64,000 nucleotides of DNA from Chloroflexota bacterium (GCA_026709625.1 JAPOSR010000051.1:36995-100994); one strand, 5' to 3'; shown: positions 34,433 through 43,083, counted from the stretch's first letter. Made by a program: numbers and translations. Notes: generated by a model not told the origin, from the letters alone.

Positions 34433-36259
34433 TCAGCAAGCGCCAGCTCGGTTTAGATAATCGCCGTGCAGCCAGCCCACGCGCTCACCATAGGCAACGC
34501 GGAACCAGTGTGTGGTGCGCATTGTGGCGCTGAGCCGCGTGCCAGCGGGAATGGCAAGCAAAATCTCGCTGCTGGTGCTGGGGTTGACCCGCAGGTTGAG
34601 AATATCGACGGGGGTCACCGAACAGCCAGACAGGTCATAGACTGGCTCGGGCACAACACCTGAAACCAGGAAGTCCACCGGCATGAGCACAGCGGTGCCG
34701 GCGCGGTCGGTGTTGGCGCAGACCATGCCATCGGCGGACCAAGTGCGCAGCGGCACAATCCTGCGCGGCGAATAGGCGGCATCAAGCAGGACGATTGTCC
34801 CCGCATCATGCGCGAAGCAGACATCCACCGCGGCTACTTCTCCAAAGATATCGACGGCATATATGAAGCCATAATTGAGCAGGTCCGCATTGCCGACGCC
34901 AGCCGCGTCTACTTCACGGCAGTGGGTGTTATTTGGCGCATCGACCACAACAATATGCGCCGCGAGCGTATTGCACAAACTGCCGTCTGGCTCTGACCAG
35001 GTGCCGTCGGCTGGGCTGCCGCCCTCGCCAGCGCCGCCGGTCTGCGCGACTGTGGCGGTCCGCGCTGCGACTGCGCTCTGGATCTGAAATGAAAAAGCGC
35101 CTTCTTCTTGTTCAGCCGCGCCAATGTCACAAGCATCGGGCGGCCGCAAAATGCCGCGCTGGTCGTTTGCCAGGCAATAGGCGCTGTCGCCGGCGTCAAT
35201 GACCGGGCTTTCAAGGTCGGGCACATAATAAGCGGGAGCGCCCGCCAGCAGCAGCAATCGCGGGTCGGCGCTGAGTCCATCGTGCCCACACGAGCCGTCG
35301 CGGATCAAATTGCCGATGCTGGCTTCCAAATCGCCGCCGCAATCGCCCTCGACATTGCCGGTCAAAATGCTGTTGTACAGCTGCAGATCCTGCTGGTCAT
35401 AGATGCCCGCGCCCGCTTCTGCCCGGTTCTCGATGATCGTGACATGGGTGAGGGTGGCGCTGCCGCGGTTCATGAGTCCGCCGCCCATACCCGCCGCGCT
35501 GTTGCCGCGGATAGTCGTGTTGCTGATGGCGGCGCTGCCCTGCAAGACAAAAATGCCGCCGCCCTCGCCCCTAGACAGGTTGTCGCTTATGCCCGACTTG
35601 TCGATGATGAGCGTATTTTCAGCGCCATTGAAATAGATGCCAGCGCCAACAACGAGGTCGGGAGCTTCAGCTTCCGCAATGCTCTTGTCGCCAGCTGGCG
35701 CAGTCCATACGCGGGTTTCGTTGCTGCTCACAAGGCTGTCGATGAGCAAAACCTCGCTATTGATGGCTGCGATGCCGCCACCAGCCCCGGCCGAATAATT
35801 GTGCCTTACGACGCTGTTGTACAGCGCCAGGTGCGAGTCTGTCGCGAGGATGCCACCGCCATCGCTGTCCGCCCAGCCGTCAGTCAATGTCAAATCTTTG
35901 ATTGTCAGGCTGCCACCTCGCACAGCAAAGAGTCTGTTGCCTTCGCCATCGATGACAAAGCCTATGCCTTCGATCACGACTTCGGACGTGACCTCCAACG
36001 TCGTGGCAAGCACCACCGCGCCATCGACTGTGCCGGCTTCCGTGATGGTGATGGTGTCTGATCCCGTGTTGTCTTCGCTCACGGCATCGCCCATTTCGCA
36101 GTTGTTGGCTGGCGCGACCTGGTCTTCGCCGTTGGCAGACCGAATGGCATTCGCCAGGCTGCAATCGGCATCGACACGGATATCAGCGGCCAAGGCAACG
36201 CCTGCCTGCAGCAACAGTATCGCCAGGCACAGGCTTTTGATGAGTCGTCTGATAATCAC
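34433..36259 (-). CDS. Secreted beta-helix (choice-of-anchor-Q type) protein with Cys-rich and SH3b domains
   Basis: 608 residues from a GTG at 36259 (AGGA 8 bases upstream). A signal peptide ends near 'AGVALAA'. An N-terminal CSLREA-like stretch 'CSLANAIRSANGED' is followed by parallel beta-helix repeats ('GGGILATDSHLALYNSVVRHNYS', 'GGGIFVLQGSAAISNTTIRGNSA') ending in 'SPVIDAGDSAYC' and 'RGILRPPDACDIGAAEQ', typical of choice-of-anchor-Q surface proteins. Residues about 430-530 carry the same Cys-rich domain as the protein at 10251. A C-terminal SH3b domain (548-608) lies between cysteines. Probably cell-surface or wall-associated. Confidence 0.82.
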   Translation of the reverse strand: MIIRRLIKSLCLAILLLQAGVALAADIRVDADCSLANAIRSANGEDQVAPANNCEMGDAVSEDNTGSDTITITEAGTVDGAVVLATTLEVTSEVVIEGIGFVIDGEGNRLFAVRGGSLTIKDLTLTDGWADSDGGGILATDSHLALYNSVVRHNYSAGAGGGIAAINSEVLLIDSLVSSNETRVWTAPAGDKSIAEAEAPDLVVGAGIYFNGAENTLIIDKSGISDNLSRGEGGGIFVLQGSAAISNTTIRGNSAAGMGGGLMNRGSATLTHVTIIENRAEAGAGIYDQQDLQLYNSILTGNVEGDCGGDLEASIGNLIRDGSCGHDGLSADPRLLLLAGAPAYYVPDLESPVIDAGDSAYCLANDQRGILRPPDACDIGAAEQEEGAFSFQIQSAVAARTATVAQTGGAGEGGSPADGTWSEPDGSLCNTLAAHIVVVDAPNNTHCREVDAAGVGNADLLNYGFIYAVDIFGEVAAVDVCFAHDAGTIVLLDAAYSPRRIVPLRTWSADGMVCANTDRAGTAVLMPVDFLVSGVVPEPVYDLSGCSVTPVDILNLRVNPSTSSEILLAIPAGTRLSATMRTTHWFRVAYGERVGWLHGDYLNRAGAC

Positions 36260-36419
36260 GATTTGATCCTGTCTTCGACCTTAGCTGATGCGCTCAAGCG
36301 CAGAGCCACCCCAATCACGCGGTGGCGGGCTCGTCGCGAGCGCCTCTTATTTAAGTGCAATTCGCGTTTCTGCACAAATGAATATGCAGCGGAATCAAGC
36401 AAAATCTGGCTTCGGCGCA

Positions 36420-36998
36420 TTAGGTCGCTTCCGCCATCTTGCCCAGCAAGGCCAAGGTCATGCGCGCATCGCCCAGCGAACTGTGCGCGCCACTTGCCGA
36501 CAGCCCCTCGCGGTGAACGGCTGCTGTCAGTTTGTGCGGACGATAATGCCTGCCCTTGGGATTGCGCTCGCCTTTGTAGCGGGCATACTGCTTCATGGCG
36601 CAATCGCGCTTTGCCACGCGCGGCTCGGGCAATTTGTAAACGGACGCCGTTTGCAGCAGCAGCCGCCAGTCGAAGTCCATATTGTAGGCGACGACGACTT
36701 CCCCAGCCAGCAGCGCCGACAGCTTGATATAGAGTTGGCGAAAGGTCGGCGCGTCCACTATATCCGCATCGCTGATGCCATGAATGCGCGAGGCGGCGGG
36801 CGGGATGGAGATGCTGGGCTTGATGCGCTGGTGGATGCGCGTGTGGCCGGCTTGATCGATGATAGCGATTTCCACGATTTGGTCGGCTGTGCCCAAGCCA
36901 GTCGTTTCGGTATCCAGCACCAGGAAGCCGCGAGCCATCAAGCCACGCGCCCACTGGATGGCTTGCCGCCGGTGCGCCGGGTGATAATGCCGCGTCAT
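36420..36998 (-). CDS. DnaQ-like 3'-5' exonuclease (DEDDh)
   Basis: 192 residues. The four acidic motifs are present: ExoI 'VLDTETTGL', ExoII 'VVAYNMDFDWRLL', and ExoIII-epsilon 'HSSLGDARMTLALL' with catalytic His and Asp. 'IKPSISIPPAASRIHGISDADI' matches DNA polymerase III epsilon-like proofreading nucleases and RNase T relatives. A ~30-residue basic N-terminal extension precedes the core. Upstream 36999-37043 carries its promoter region, where the minus strand reads TGTTATGATT. Confidence 0.9.
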   Translation of the reverse strand: MTRHYHPAHRRQAIQWARGLMARGFLVLDTETTGLGTADQIVEIAIIDQAGHTRIHQRIKPSISIPPAASRIHGISDADIVDAPTFRQLYIKLSALLAGEVVVAYNMDFDWRLLLQTASVYKLPEPRVAKRDCAMKQYARYKGERNPKGRHYRPHKLTAAVHREGLSASGAHSSLGDARMTLALLGKMAEAT

Positions 36999-37043
36999 CG
37001 CTGCGCCGCCTCGCCTCGTTGTCGCTTCATTGCAAAATCATAA

Positions 37044-37183
37044 CACGCCCCCACCCCAAACCCCTCCCCCAAAATGAGGGAGTGGTTTCAAGCCTTAAGA
37101 ATCGCTGGAGCAAAGTTCCCTTACCTCGTTCTGAGGGGAAGGGACGGGGGATGGGGGCAATCGGCAATCATATCCACACAGCC
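37044..37183 (+). repeat. Dispersed GC-rich repeat, copy 4 (short, degenerate)
   Basis: Retains CCCCAAACCCCTCCCCC, AAAATGAGGGAGTGG, TCCCTTACCTCGTTCTGAGG, GATGGGGGCAA and CATATCCACA, but has lost the left terminal repeat and the GACCGCCTGTG block. It lies between the exonuclease gene and the restriction-modification leader. Confidence 0.65.
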
Positions 37184-37208
37184 AAACACTTTTTTCTGGA
37201 AGAAATGC

Positions 37209-37237
37209 TTGCGCCGCGAAAAGAAATCCGCTAGACT
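37209..37237 (+). promoter_or_regulatory. Promoter of the restriction-modification leader RNA
   Basis: TTGCGC (37209-37214), 17 bases, TAGACT (37232-37237). The -10 is identical to that of the tRNA-Ala gene, which suggests strong constitutive transcription starting near 37244. Confidence 0.6.
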
Positions 37238-37274
37238 ATTGTTATCGTCGGGTGAGTAAAGGAGGTGAATCAAC

Positions 37275-37304
37275 ATGTTAGGTTTACAGGGGGCAGCCCT
37301 CTGA
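37275..37304 (+). CDS. Leader peptide MLGLQGAAL
   Basis: ATG at 37275, stop TGA at 37302-37304. AAAGGAGGTGA (37258-37268) is one of the strongest ribosome-binding sites in the window, yet it serves only nine codons. Codons 4-9 form a perfect hairpin with each other, so ribosome position would affect downstream folding. Likely regulatory rather than a functional product. Confidence 0.5.
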   Translation: MLGLQGAAL

Positions 37305-37383
37305 CCGCTTCACACCTCTAGGGGTTTGTCCGTCTTGGAGGGTGAACCCGAAACCGCCAGACTGTGAGTTTACAGTCGGGAGG

Positions 37384-37413
37384 CCGCAGACTAATCCTCT
37401 GCGGTCTTTTTTT
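37384..37413 (+). terminator. Intrinsic terminator/attenuator of the leader RNA
   Basis: CCGCAGA (37384-37390), loop CTAATCC, TCTGCGG (37398-37404), then TCTTTTTTT. It lies 44 bases before the methylase start, so read-through or anti-termination is needed to express the operon from this promoter. Confidence 0.88.
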
Positions 37414-37456
37414 GGCAGGCGGCGGAAATCTATTACAATACGATAAGGGTTCTGAG

Positions 37457-38515
37457 ATGAGAGTGCATAACATGCTGCTAATTGACCCATTCCACAGTTA
37501 TCTGAACAGCATGAGCAAGTCGCCGTTTTTGTTGTGTGGAGACTCGCTGCAGGTGTTGCGTGTATTACCCTCTCATAGCATTGACTGCTGTATGACGAGT
37601 CCACCGTACTGGAATCAACGAGAGTACCATGATGGCGGAATCGGGTTAGAAGATAATTATCGGAGTTACATAGCTAACTTGCTCGAAGTAACACAGGAGA
37701 TATTCCGAGTGCTCAAGGATAGTGGATCGTTCTGGCTAAATCTAGGTGATAGTTATTTGAATAAGCGGCTGCTTGGCATGCCGTGGCGCGTAGCTATTGA
37801 GATGGGCGAACAGCAGCACTGGATTATGCGAAACGACGTAATATGGCACAAGATTAAAGGAATGGATACTTCCAAAGATAAACTGCGGCCGGTCCATGAA
37901 CACCTGTTTCATTTTGTAAAACAAAATCGATATTATTATGACCTTGATGCAATTCGCAGCAAACCCAGACGAGCGAAAGTAAAAAACGGAGCTGTTGTAA
38001 GCGCGACTGGCGTGACTGGCGTAAAGTACAAGCGACAAATTGAGCTTTCCACATCGTTGAATGAAAAAGAAAAAGTACAAGCGGAATGCGCCCTGTCAGA
38101 AACATTACGGAGGCTTGAATCTGGCGAAATATCCGACTTTCGCATGGTCATCCGGAAACAGCACAGGACAACGCATTCCGATTCTGCTCGAGTTTCTGGG
38201 CGAGCAAAGGAGTTAGCAGAGAGGGGATTTTATTTCTTGTACTATCACCAGAATGGGAGCAAACCAGGGGACGTCTGGGAGATTCTTCCAGAAGATACGA
38301 GCAATCGTGGCGAACACTGTGCGGTCTATCCGGAAGACTTGTGTAAAATTCCGATCCTAGCTACCTGCCCACTAGACGGAATTGTCCTCGATCCGTTTTG
38401 TGGCAGTGGGACCACCAATGTCGTGGCGTTTCAATTAGGACGAAAGTCGATAGGCATTGATATATCTCGATCATATGTTGAGCATGCAAAAGAGAGATGT
38501 AAAATCTTGCTATGA
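37457..38515 (+). CDS. DNA methyltransferase (beta class, N4-cytosine or N6-adenine)
   Basis: 352 residues from the ATG at 37457 (AAGGG upstream); a longer frame runs back into the terminator. The beta-class order is seen: catalytic motif IV 'MTSPPYW' near the N-terminus after 'LLCGDSLQVL', a central variable target-recognition region, then motif I 'VLDPFCGSGTT' and 'KSIGIDISRSYVEHAKERC' near the C-terminus. The SPPY form is most often N4-cytosine. It protects host sites from the nuclease encoded next, whose ATG overlaps this stop (ATGA). Base composition is AT-richer than neighbouring genes, consistent with transfer. Confidence 0.92.
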   Translation: MRVHNMLLIDPFHSYLNSMSKSPFLLCGDSLQVLRVLPSHSIDCCMTSPPYWNQREYHDGGIGLEDNYRSYIANLLEVTQEIFRVLKDSGSFWLNLGDSYLNKRLLGMPWRVAIEMGEQQHWIMRNDVIWHKIKGMDTSKDKLRPVHEHLFHFVKQNRYYYDLDAIRSKPRRAKVKNGAVVSATGVTGVKYKRQIELSTSLNEKEKVQAECALSETLRRLESGEISDFRMVIRKQHRTTHSDSARVSGRAKELAERGFYFLYYHQNGSKPGDVWEILPEDTSNRGEHCAVYPEDLCKIPILATCPLDGIVLDPFCGSGTTNVVAFQLGRKSIGIDISRSYVEHAKERCKILL

Positions 38516-39240
38516 ACCATACTCGAGTTATAGAGTTGTTTGGCGTTCCTACCTCAGCTACCGATGCCGAGAAGAGCATTCTGATATGCCCTCATCGCAT
38601 GCTTGGCAATGGAATGATTTTCATGGATTGTATTCATTTGTTGAGACTGCACGAGCCTGGAAACGAACTGCATAAAATACCTCAAATCGAAATTCCTGGT
38701 GGTAGCGTCGATTACTTTCTTGCTTCAGTTAGAAACGACCAAGTTGTCGACTTTGTTGGCATTGAAATACAGACATTGGATACTACGGGGACAGTGTGGC
38801 CGGATAGACAACAGTTTCTTCAAGCTTCTGGCTTGAACAATCTTGATGATTTCGATATGTCAAAAACCTTTGGCATGAACTGGAAGATGACTGCCAAGAC
38901 GATTCTAGTTCAATTGCACCACAAAATCGAAACCTTTGAGAGTCTCGCAAAACACCTTGTCTTAGTACATCAAGATGTGCTGCTTGAATACATGATGAGA
39001 CAATTCAAATTCGATCATATAGGAAGCGCCAAGCTGGGCCATTCATTGCATTTCCATGCATACAACTTTAGGTTGGGTGCCCGTGATGCACCAAAATTGC
39101 GACTGTCATCAAGACATAGTACCGATGCGGATGGCATGTCAACCGCTCTAGGACTTCAGGCAAAAGCCAATGTAGAACTGTCCAACATTGTTGCCAAGTT
39201 GGAAGACAAGATCACAGCAGATACTTTGTTGCGTATTTGA
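38512..39240 (+). CDS. NotI-like type II restriction endonuclease
   Basis: 242 residues. The core 'VDYFLASVRNDQVVDFVGIEIQTLDTTGTVW' has the layout D-x(n)-E-x-Q followed by T-x-D-T-T-G, matching the NotI family, where the usual PD-(D/E)xK lysine is replaced by glutamine. N-terminal 'ILICPHRMLGNGMIFMDC' has spaced cysteines that may correspond to the NotI metal-binding region, though fewer are present. NotI itself is larger (383 aa), so this is a compact relative. Recognition sequence is unknown. The 4-base overlap with the methylase ensures coupled expression. AT-rich like its partner. Confidence 0.8.
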   Translation: MNHTRVIELFGVPTSATDAEKSILICPHRMLGNGMIFMDCIHLLRLHEPGNELHKIPQIEIPGGSVDYFLASVRNDQVVDFVGIEIQTLDTTGTVWPDRQQFLQASGLNNLDDFDMSKTFGMNWKMTAKTILVQLHHKIETFESLAKHLVLVHQDVLLEYMMRQFKFDHIGSAKLGHSLHFHAYNFRLGARDAPKLRLSSRHSTDADGMSTALGLQAKANVELSNIVAKLEDKITADTLLRI

Positions 39241-39244
39241 ACGG

Positions 39245-39796
39245 TTAGTGGGTGCGATCCGCCTCATATTCATCGCGCAGGATGGCGTACCAGACGGAGT
39301 CCTTGAAGCTGTCGCGGTGATAGTGATAGGCGCGCCGCGTGCCTTCGCAGCGCATACCCGCTTTTTGCATGACTCGCCCAGAGGCGGAATTGCCCGCGAA
39401 ATGCCCAGCCGCGATGCGATTCAAGCCCAGCTTCTCAAACCCAAATCGGATGAGCAGCCGCAGCGCCTGCGTCGCCAGCCCGCGCCCCCAAAAGGGCAGC
39501 CCAATCCAGTAACCAACCTCGGCGCGCTGGTGTTCTTGCACAGGATGGATGCCCATGACGCCAGCGAAACTATCCGACTGCGCCTCGATGATGGCGAATG
39601 TATAGTCTTGCTCGCTGCGCCAGGCTTCGCTGGCTTTTTGCACAAATTCATGCGCGGCTTCGGGTGGATAGGGATGCGGCACGAAGGTGTTGGCGGCGAT
39701 CTCGGGCGCGCTGGCATATTTCAAAATCGCCGCGATATCCTGCTCTGCCAGCGGACGCATGCACAGCGCAGGACAGCGCAATATCGTTTTTTCCAT
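39245..39796 (-). CDS. GNAT family N-acetyltransferase (RimJ/RimL-like)
   Basis: 183 residues starting 'MEKTILRCPALCMRPLAEQDIAAILKYASAPEIAANTFVPHPYPPEAAHEFV'. The acetyl-CoA loop is 'EVGYWIGLPFWGRGLATQALRLLIRFGFEKLGLNRIAAGHFAGNSASGRVMQKAGM'. This is the standard RimJ/RimL layout, related to enzymes acetylating ribosomal protein N-termini or small molecules. The start has AAGGAAC upstream. It overlaps nothing and ends 5 bases after the nuclease stop on the other strand. Confidence 0.9.
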   Translation of the reverse strand: MEKTILRCPALCMRPLAEQDIAAILKYASAPEIAANTFVPHPYPPEAAHEFVQKASEAWRSEQDYTFAIIEAQSDSFAGVMGIHPVQEHQRAEVGYWIGLPFWGRGLATQALRLLIRFGFEKLGLNRIAAGHFAGNSASGRVMQKAGMRCEGTRRAYHYHRDSFKDSVWYAILRDEYEADRTH

Positions 39797-39808
39797 ACGG
39801 CAGTTCCT

Positions 39809-40993
39809 TTATGGCGCGGTCTCGCAGCCCAGTATGGGCGGTCCTTCGGTGGCTGGTCGGCTCGCCATCTGCAGCGACAATTCCAGTGTGAGGCGGTCGC
39901 GGATGACCAGCAATGCCGCTTCGTCGCCTGGGCGTTTCTGCTGCACCAGGTAGGCCATCAAGGCATCCAGGTCGTCAAAATAATACTCGTCGATCGCCAC
40001 AATCAAATCGCCGCCGGCACAGACAGTTTTCCCGCGCACATCAACCAGCCGGTCGCCGCCGCGCAAGCCCGCCGAATGCGCCGGCGATCCCGCCGATACC
40101 CCGCGCAGCAGCACGCCTCGCTCGGTCGGCAGGTCCAGCGCCGCGCTCAAGCCGGCCACGCCATAGCCGCCCTCTTCACGCATCACCGATATGCCCATCC
40201 ACGCATAGTCGACACGCCCAGCCGCCAGCAAATCGGGGATGACGCGCCGCATGGTATCGGCTGGCACAGCAAAACCAATGCCAGCGATCTCGCCCCTGAG
40301 GCTCTGATTGGCTGTTGTCATGCCAAAGACCAGCCCGCGCGAATCCAGCAAAGGCCCCCCCGAACTGCCTGGATAGATCGGCGCGTCAATCTGGATAATG
40401 GCGGGATTGTCATACGCGACTGCGCCAATGCCGATCAACTCCGCAGACGGCAATGTGCGGCCGACGCCGCTGACGATGCCGGTGGTCATCGAGCTGTTCA
40501 AACCAAACGGATTGCCGATGGCGATGGCGCGCTGCCCCACTTCAATCAACGCCGAATCGCCGATGCGCAGAGGCAACAGCCGCTCGGCCGGCGCCGAAAC
40601 TTTCACAACCGCCACATCGCTGAAGCTGTCTGCGCCAACCAGCGTCGCCTCTAGCACCAAGGCGCTGCCCAATGTTACTCGGATGACATCGGCATCGTTC
40701 ACCAGGTGGGCGTTGGTGATGATATGTCCCTGCTGATCATAGATGAAGCCAGAGCCGCGCCGCACCACTGCCGCTGCTGCCTCATCGGCATCCATCCGCG
40801 CTTCGATATTGACGACCGCAGGGCTGGCGCTTTTGTATATCTCGGCCAGCAGTCGGTATTCGGCATCGGCTATTGCGCTGAGGTCGATCGGCGTGGCTGT
40901 GGCTGCCGCCGGGGTTGTCGCTGGCGCGCTGCCAAAGCTGCAAGCCGTCAGCAGCAGGCAGACTATCGGGGCGATGCAGACGCGCAGACTCAT
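39809..40993 (-). CDS. HtrA/DegP-like serine protease lipoprotein
   Basis: 394 residues from the ATG at 40993. A lipobox 'LLTAC' follows the signal sequence, so it is probably membrane-anchored outside the cell. The trypsin-like domain has catalytic His in 'HIITNAHLV', Asp in 'SFSDVAVVKV' and Ser in 'PIYPGSSGGPLL'. A C-terminal PDZ domain includes 'GVLLRGVSAGSPAHSAGLRGGDRLVDV'. It would degrade or refold damaged envelope proteins. It lies 31 bases downstream of the dnaJ-like gene, so a shared stress-related operon is likely. Confidence 0.93.
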   Translation of the reverse strand: MSLRVCIAPIVCLLLTACSFGSAPATTPAAATATPIDLSAIADAEYRLLAEIYKSASPAVVNIEARMDADEAAAAVVRRGSGFIYDQQGHIITNAHLVNDADVIRVTLGSALVLEATLVGADSFSDVAVVKVSAPAERLLPLRIGDSALIEVGQRAIAIGNPFGLNSSMTTGIVSGVGRTLPSAELIGIGAVAYDNPAIIQIDAPIYPGSSGGPLLDSRGLVFGMTTANQSLRGEIAGIGFAVPADTMRRVIPDLLAAGRVDYAWMGISVMREEGGYGVAGLSAALDLPTERGVLLRGVSAGSPAHSAGLRGGDRLVDVRGKTVCAGGDLIVAIDEYYFDDLDALMAYLVQQKRPGDEAALLVIRDRLTLELSLQMASRPATEGPPILGCETAP

Positions 40994-41024
40994 CAGCCGG
41001 GCTGTGTCGCCAGCGCCGCGTCGG

Positions 41025-41900
41025 TCAAGCAAGGCTGTCTCGCAGAGCCTGGGCGAGCTCGCGTTGTTTGTGGCTGAGCTGGGCGGGCACGTTGATGACG
41101 ACGCGCGCCAGCAAATCGCCATAGTCATCATCGCCACGCAGCTTGGGCATGCCTTTGCCAGCCAAGCGCAGCCGCGCCCCAGCCTGCATGCCCGGGTGGA
41201 TTTTCATGCGCAGCTTGCCCGCCAGAGTCGGCACTTCGACTTCGCCGCCCAGCATAGCGGTCAAGGCATCAACCTCGACATCCACGCCTAGATCGTGCCC
41301 CTTGCGCGTAAATTGCGGGTCGTCGGCGACTTCGATAATCAGATAGAGATTGCCCGGCGGTCCGCCATACATGCCCGGCTGCCCCTCGCCCGTCAGGCGC
41401 ACTTTGGTGCCGGTGGCAGCCCCACGCGGTATCTGGAGCGTGACCTCTCGGCCACCCTTGCTATACACCCGCTGAGTCCCCGCATAAGCCTCGCGCAGGC
41501 TGATGCGCACCGACTGTTCAATATCTTGCCCGGCGCGGGGCGAGCGCTGCGCCCGTCCGCCAAAGCCGCCAGCATGTCGGCGTCCGCCCGCACCGGCGAA
41601 TATCGTTTCAAAGATATCGGACATATCGTGGAATTGCGCGCCGTCTGGATAAGCGCCTCCCCCGTTGCCCGCCTGAACATGCTGCCAGTTTTCGCCAAAC
41701 TGATTGTAGGCTTTGCGCTTGTCCGGGTCGCTCAATACCTCGTAAGCGGCATTCAGCTCTTTGAAACGAGCTTCGGCGGCCGCATCATCGGGGTTGGCGT
41801 CAGGATGATATTGTTTGGCTTTTTTGCGGAAGGCGCGCTTGATTTCGTCATCGCTGGCATTGCGCGCCACGCCCAGAATGTCGTAATAGTCTCGGCTCAT
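41025..41900 (-). CDS. DnaJ/CbpA-type co-chaperone
   Basis: 291 residues from the ATG at 41900. The J domain '[34 protein letters not shown]' carries the HPD tripeptide that stimulates DnaK. A Gly/Phe-rich linker and two beta C-terminal substrate-binding domains follow ('[23 protein letters not shown]', '[25 protein letters not shown]'). No CxxCxGxG zinc fingers are present, so it is a CbpA-like (type II) J-protein. Transcribed from a well-formed promoter at 41944-41972. Confidence 0.94.
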   Translation of the reverse strand: MSRDYYDILGVARNASDDEIKRAFRKKAKQYHPDANPDDAAAEARFKELNAAYEVLSDPDKRKAYNQFGENWQHVQAGNGGGAYPDGAQFHDMSDIFETIFAGAGGRRHAGGFGGRAQRSPRAGQDIEQSVRISLREAYAGTQRVYSKGGREVTLQIPRGAATGTKVRLTGEGQPGMYGGPPGNLYLIIEVADDPQFTRKGHDLGVDVEVDALTAMLGGEVEVPTLAGKLRMKIHPGMQAGARLRLAGKGMPKLRGDDDYGDLLARVVINVPAQLSHKQRELAQALRDSLA

Positions 41901-41943
41901 GGGTCGCTTCCATTTTGCGCTGCCGACACAGCAGTCAAAGTCT

Positions 41944-41972
41944 ATTGTACGGGCAGAGGACGAGCAGGTCAA
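41944..41972 (-). promoter_or_regulatory. Sigma-70-type promoter of the dnaJ-htrA pair
   Basis: On the minus strand, TTGACC (41972-41967), 17 bases, TACAAT (41949-41944). About 43 bases lie between the -10 and the start codon. Confidence 0.65.
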
Positions 41973-42140
41973 TAAAACCCGCTGCGCTCCCAGCTTGGCA
42001 AGTTATTGTTAGAAATTCGTTGTAGGGGGCGGAGCTGCGACAAGTTGAATGCGATCGCCCCGCGCTGCTTTTGTCTGCGCTTCTGCCGTCTGTGCTGTTA
42101 TGATAGGCGCATGCGCATCTGAACAAGACCAGCAGCCTCC

Positions 42141-42833
42141 ATGACCAGTCGCAGATTGCCCGCCCGCGCATCGCAGTCGGTAGAAGACTTCTTGAAAGCG
42201 ATATTTCACTTGCAGCGGCAGACCGACCGCGTCTCGACGAATGCCTTGGCTGAAGCGCTTAAAATCTCCGCGCCGGCGGTGACCGACATGGCGCAGCGCC
42301 TGGTCGACGAAGGCACAGTCGATTACATGAAGTATCGTGGCGTGCGGCTCACCGACGCCGGCGAACGCGTCGCTTTGCAGATGCTGCGGCGGCACCGGCT
42401 TATCGAAGCGTATCTGGTCGAAGACCTGGGGTATCAGCTGCATGAGGTGCACGACGAAGCTGAAGCGCTGGAACATACCGTGTCCGACCGCTTTGTCGAG
42501 GCGATCGCGCGCAAGCTGGGCAACCCACCCTATGACCCGCATGGCGACCCGATCCCCAATCGCGATGGCTCGATGCCCCAGCGTGATTTGCAGCCACTGT
42601 CTGACCTGCCGACGCGGACGCCCGCCCGCATCCGCCGCTTCATCATGGATGACCCGCGCATGCTGCAAGAAACCCAAAAGCGCGGCTTGGCGCTGGGCAA
42701 AACGCTGGAAGTGCTGGCGCGCGATGACTTTGACGGCCTGCTGGAAGTTCGCTTGCAGCCGGGCAACCAGCAAGTCATCGGCTTCAAAATGGCCAGCGAG
42801 ATCCTGGTCGAATCACGCAAGCCGCCGGCCTAG
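42141..42833 (+). CDS. DtxR/MntR-family metal-dependent transcriptional regulator
   Basis: 230 residues. An N-terminal winged helix ('SVEDFLKAIFHLQRQTDRVSTNALAEALKISAPAVTDMAQRLVDEGTVDYMKYRGVRLTDAGERVALQMLRRHRLIEAYLVE') is the DtxR DNA-binding and dimerisation region with metal-binding His/Glu ('HEVHDEAEALEHTVSDR'). A C-terminal FeoA-like SH3 domain follows. These repressors sense Fe2+ or Mn2+ and control metal uptake; no metal transporter lies nearby, so its targets are elsewhere. Confidence 0.94.
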   Translation: MTSRRLPARASQSVEDFLKAIFHLQRQTDRVSTNALAEALKISAPAVTDMAQRLVDEGTVDYMKYRGVRLTDAGERVALQMLRRHRLIEAYLVEDLGYQLHEVHDEAEALEHTVSDRFVEAIARKLGNPPYDPHGDPIPNRDGSMPQRDLQPLSDLPTRTPARIRRFIMDDPRMLQETQKRGLALGKTLEVLARDDFDGLLEVRLQPGNQQVIGFKMASEILVESRKPPA

Positions 42834-42895
42834 ACAGTCTGACACGGTCTTGCTGCGCGGCTTCTCGGCGACTGCGCTGATTGCTTGAATTGATG

Positions 42896-43083
42896 AGAGG
42901 AGCGGTGATTTTGGTGGATGTGCGTTGCTTCCCCCTCTCCCCTCCCCAAACCTCTCCCCAAAATGAGGGAGGGGCTAGCATGCTGCGGAGGCGCTGGCAA
43001 AAACCCCTTCCCTCGTTCTGGGGGCAAGGCGCCGGGGATGGGGGCTTGGTTGCCATATCCACGCATTCACCACCCCCTTGATG
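42896..43083 (+). repeat. Dispersed GC-rich repeat, copy 5 (short type)
   Basis: Left end GAGCGGTGATTTTGGTGGAT with flank TGATGA, right end ATCCACGCATTCACCACCCC with flank TTGATGA. It lacks the GACCGCCTGTG block, so CCTCTCCCC and GAGGGAGGGG are separated by only AAAAT and form a tight hairpin. It fills half of the 378-base gap before the Nudix gene. The rest shows only the Nudix promoter. Confidence 0.85.

Larger units (their letters stand above)
37244..37413 (+). ncRNA. Structured leader RNA / attenuator upstream of the methylase gene
   Basis: About 170 bases between a promoter and a terminator. Four helices can be seen: CAGGGGG/CCCTCTG (37287-37303, loop CAG), GGGTT/AACCC around 37323-37349, ACTGT/ACAGT (37370-37385, just before the terminator), and the terminal stem. 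It contains a 9-codon ORF with a near-perfect ribosome site, AAAGGAGGTGA, and a nearby TTCACACCTC could pair with that site. This is the logic of a translational or transcriptional attenuator controlling the methylase/nuclease genes; it could instead be a free-standing small RNA. No known RNA family is recognised. Confidence 0.55.
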
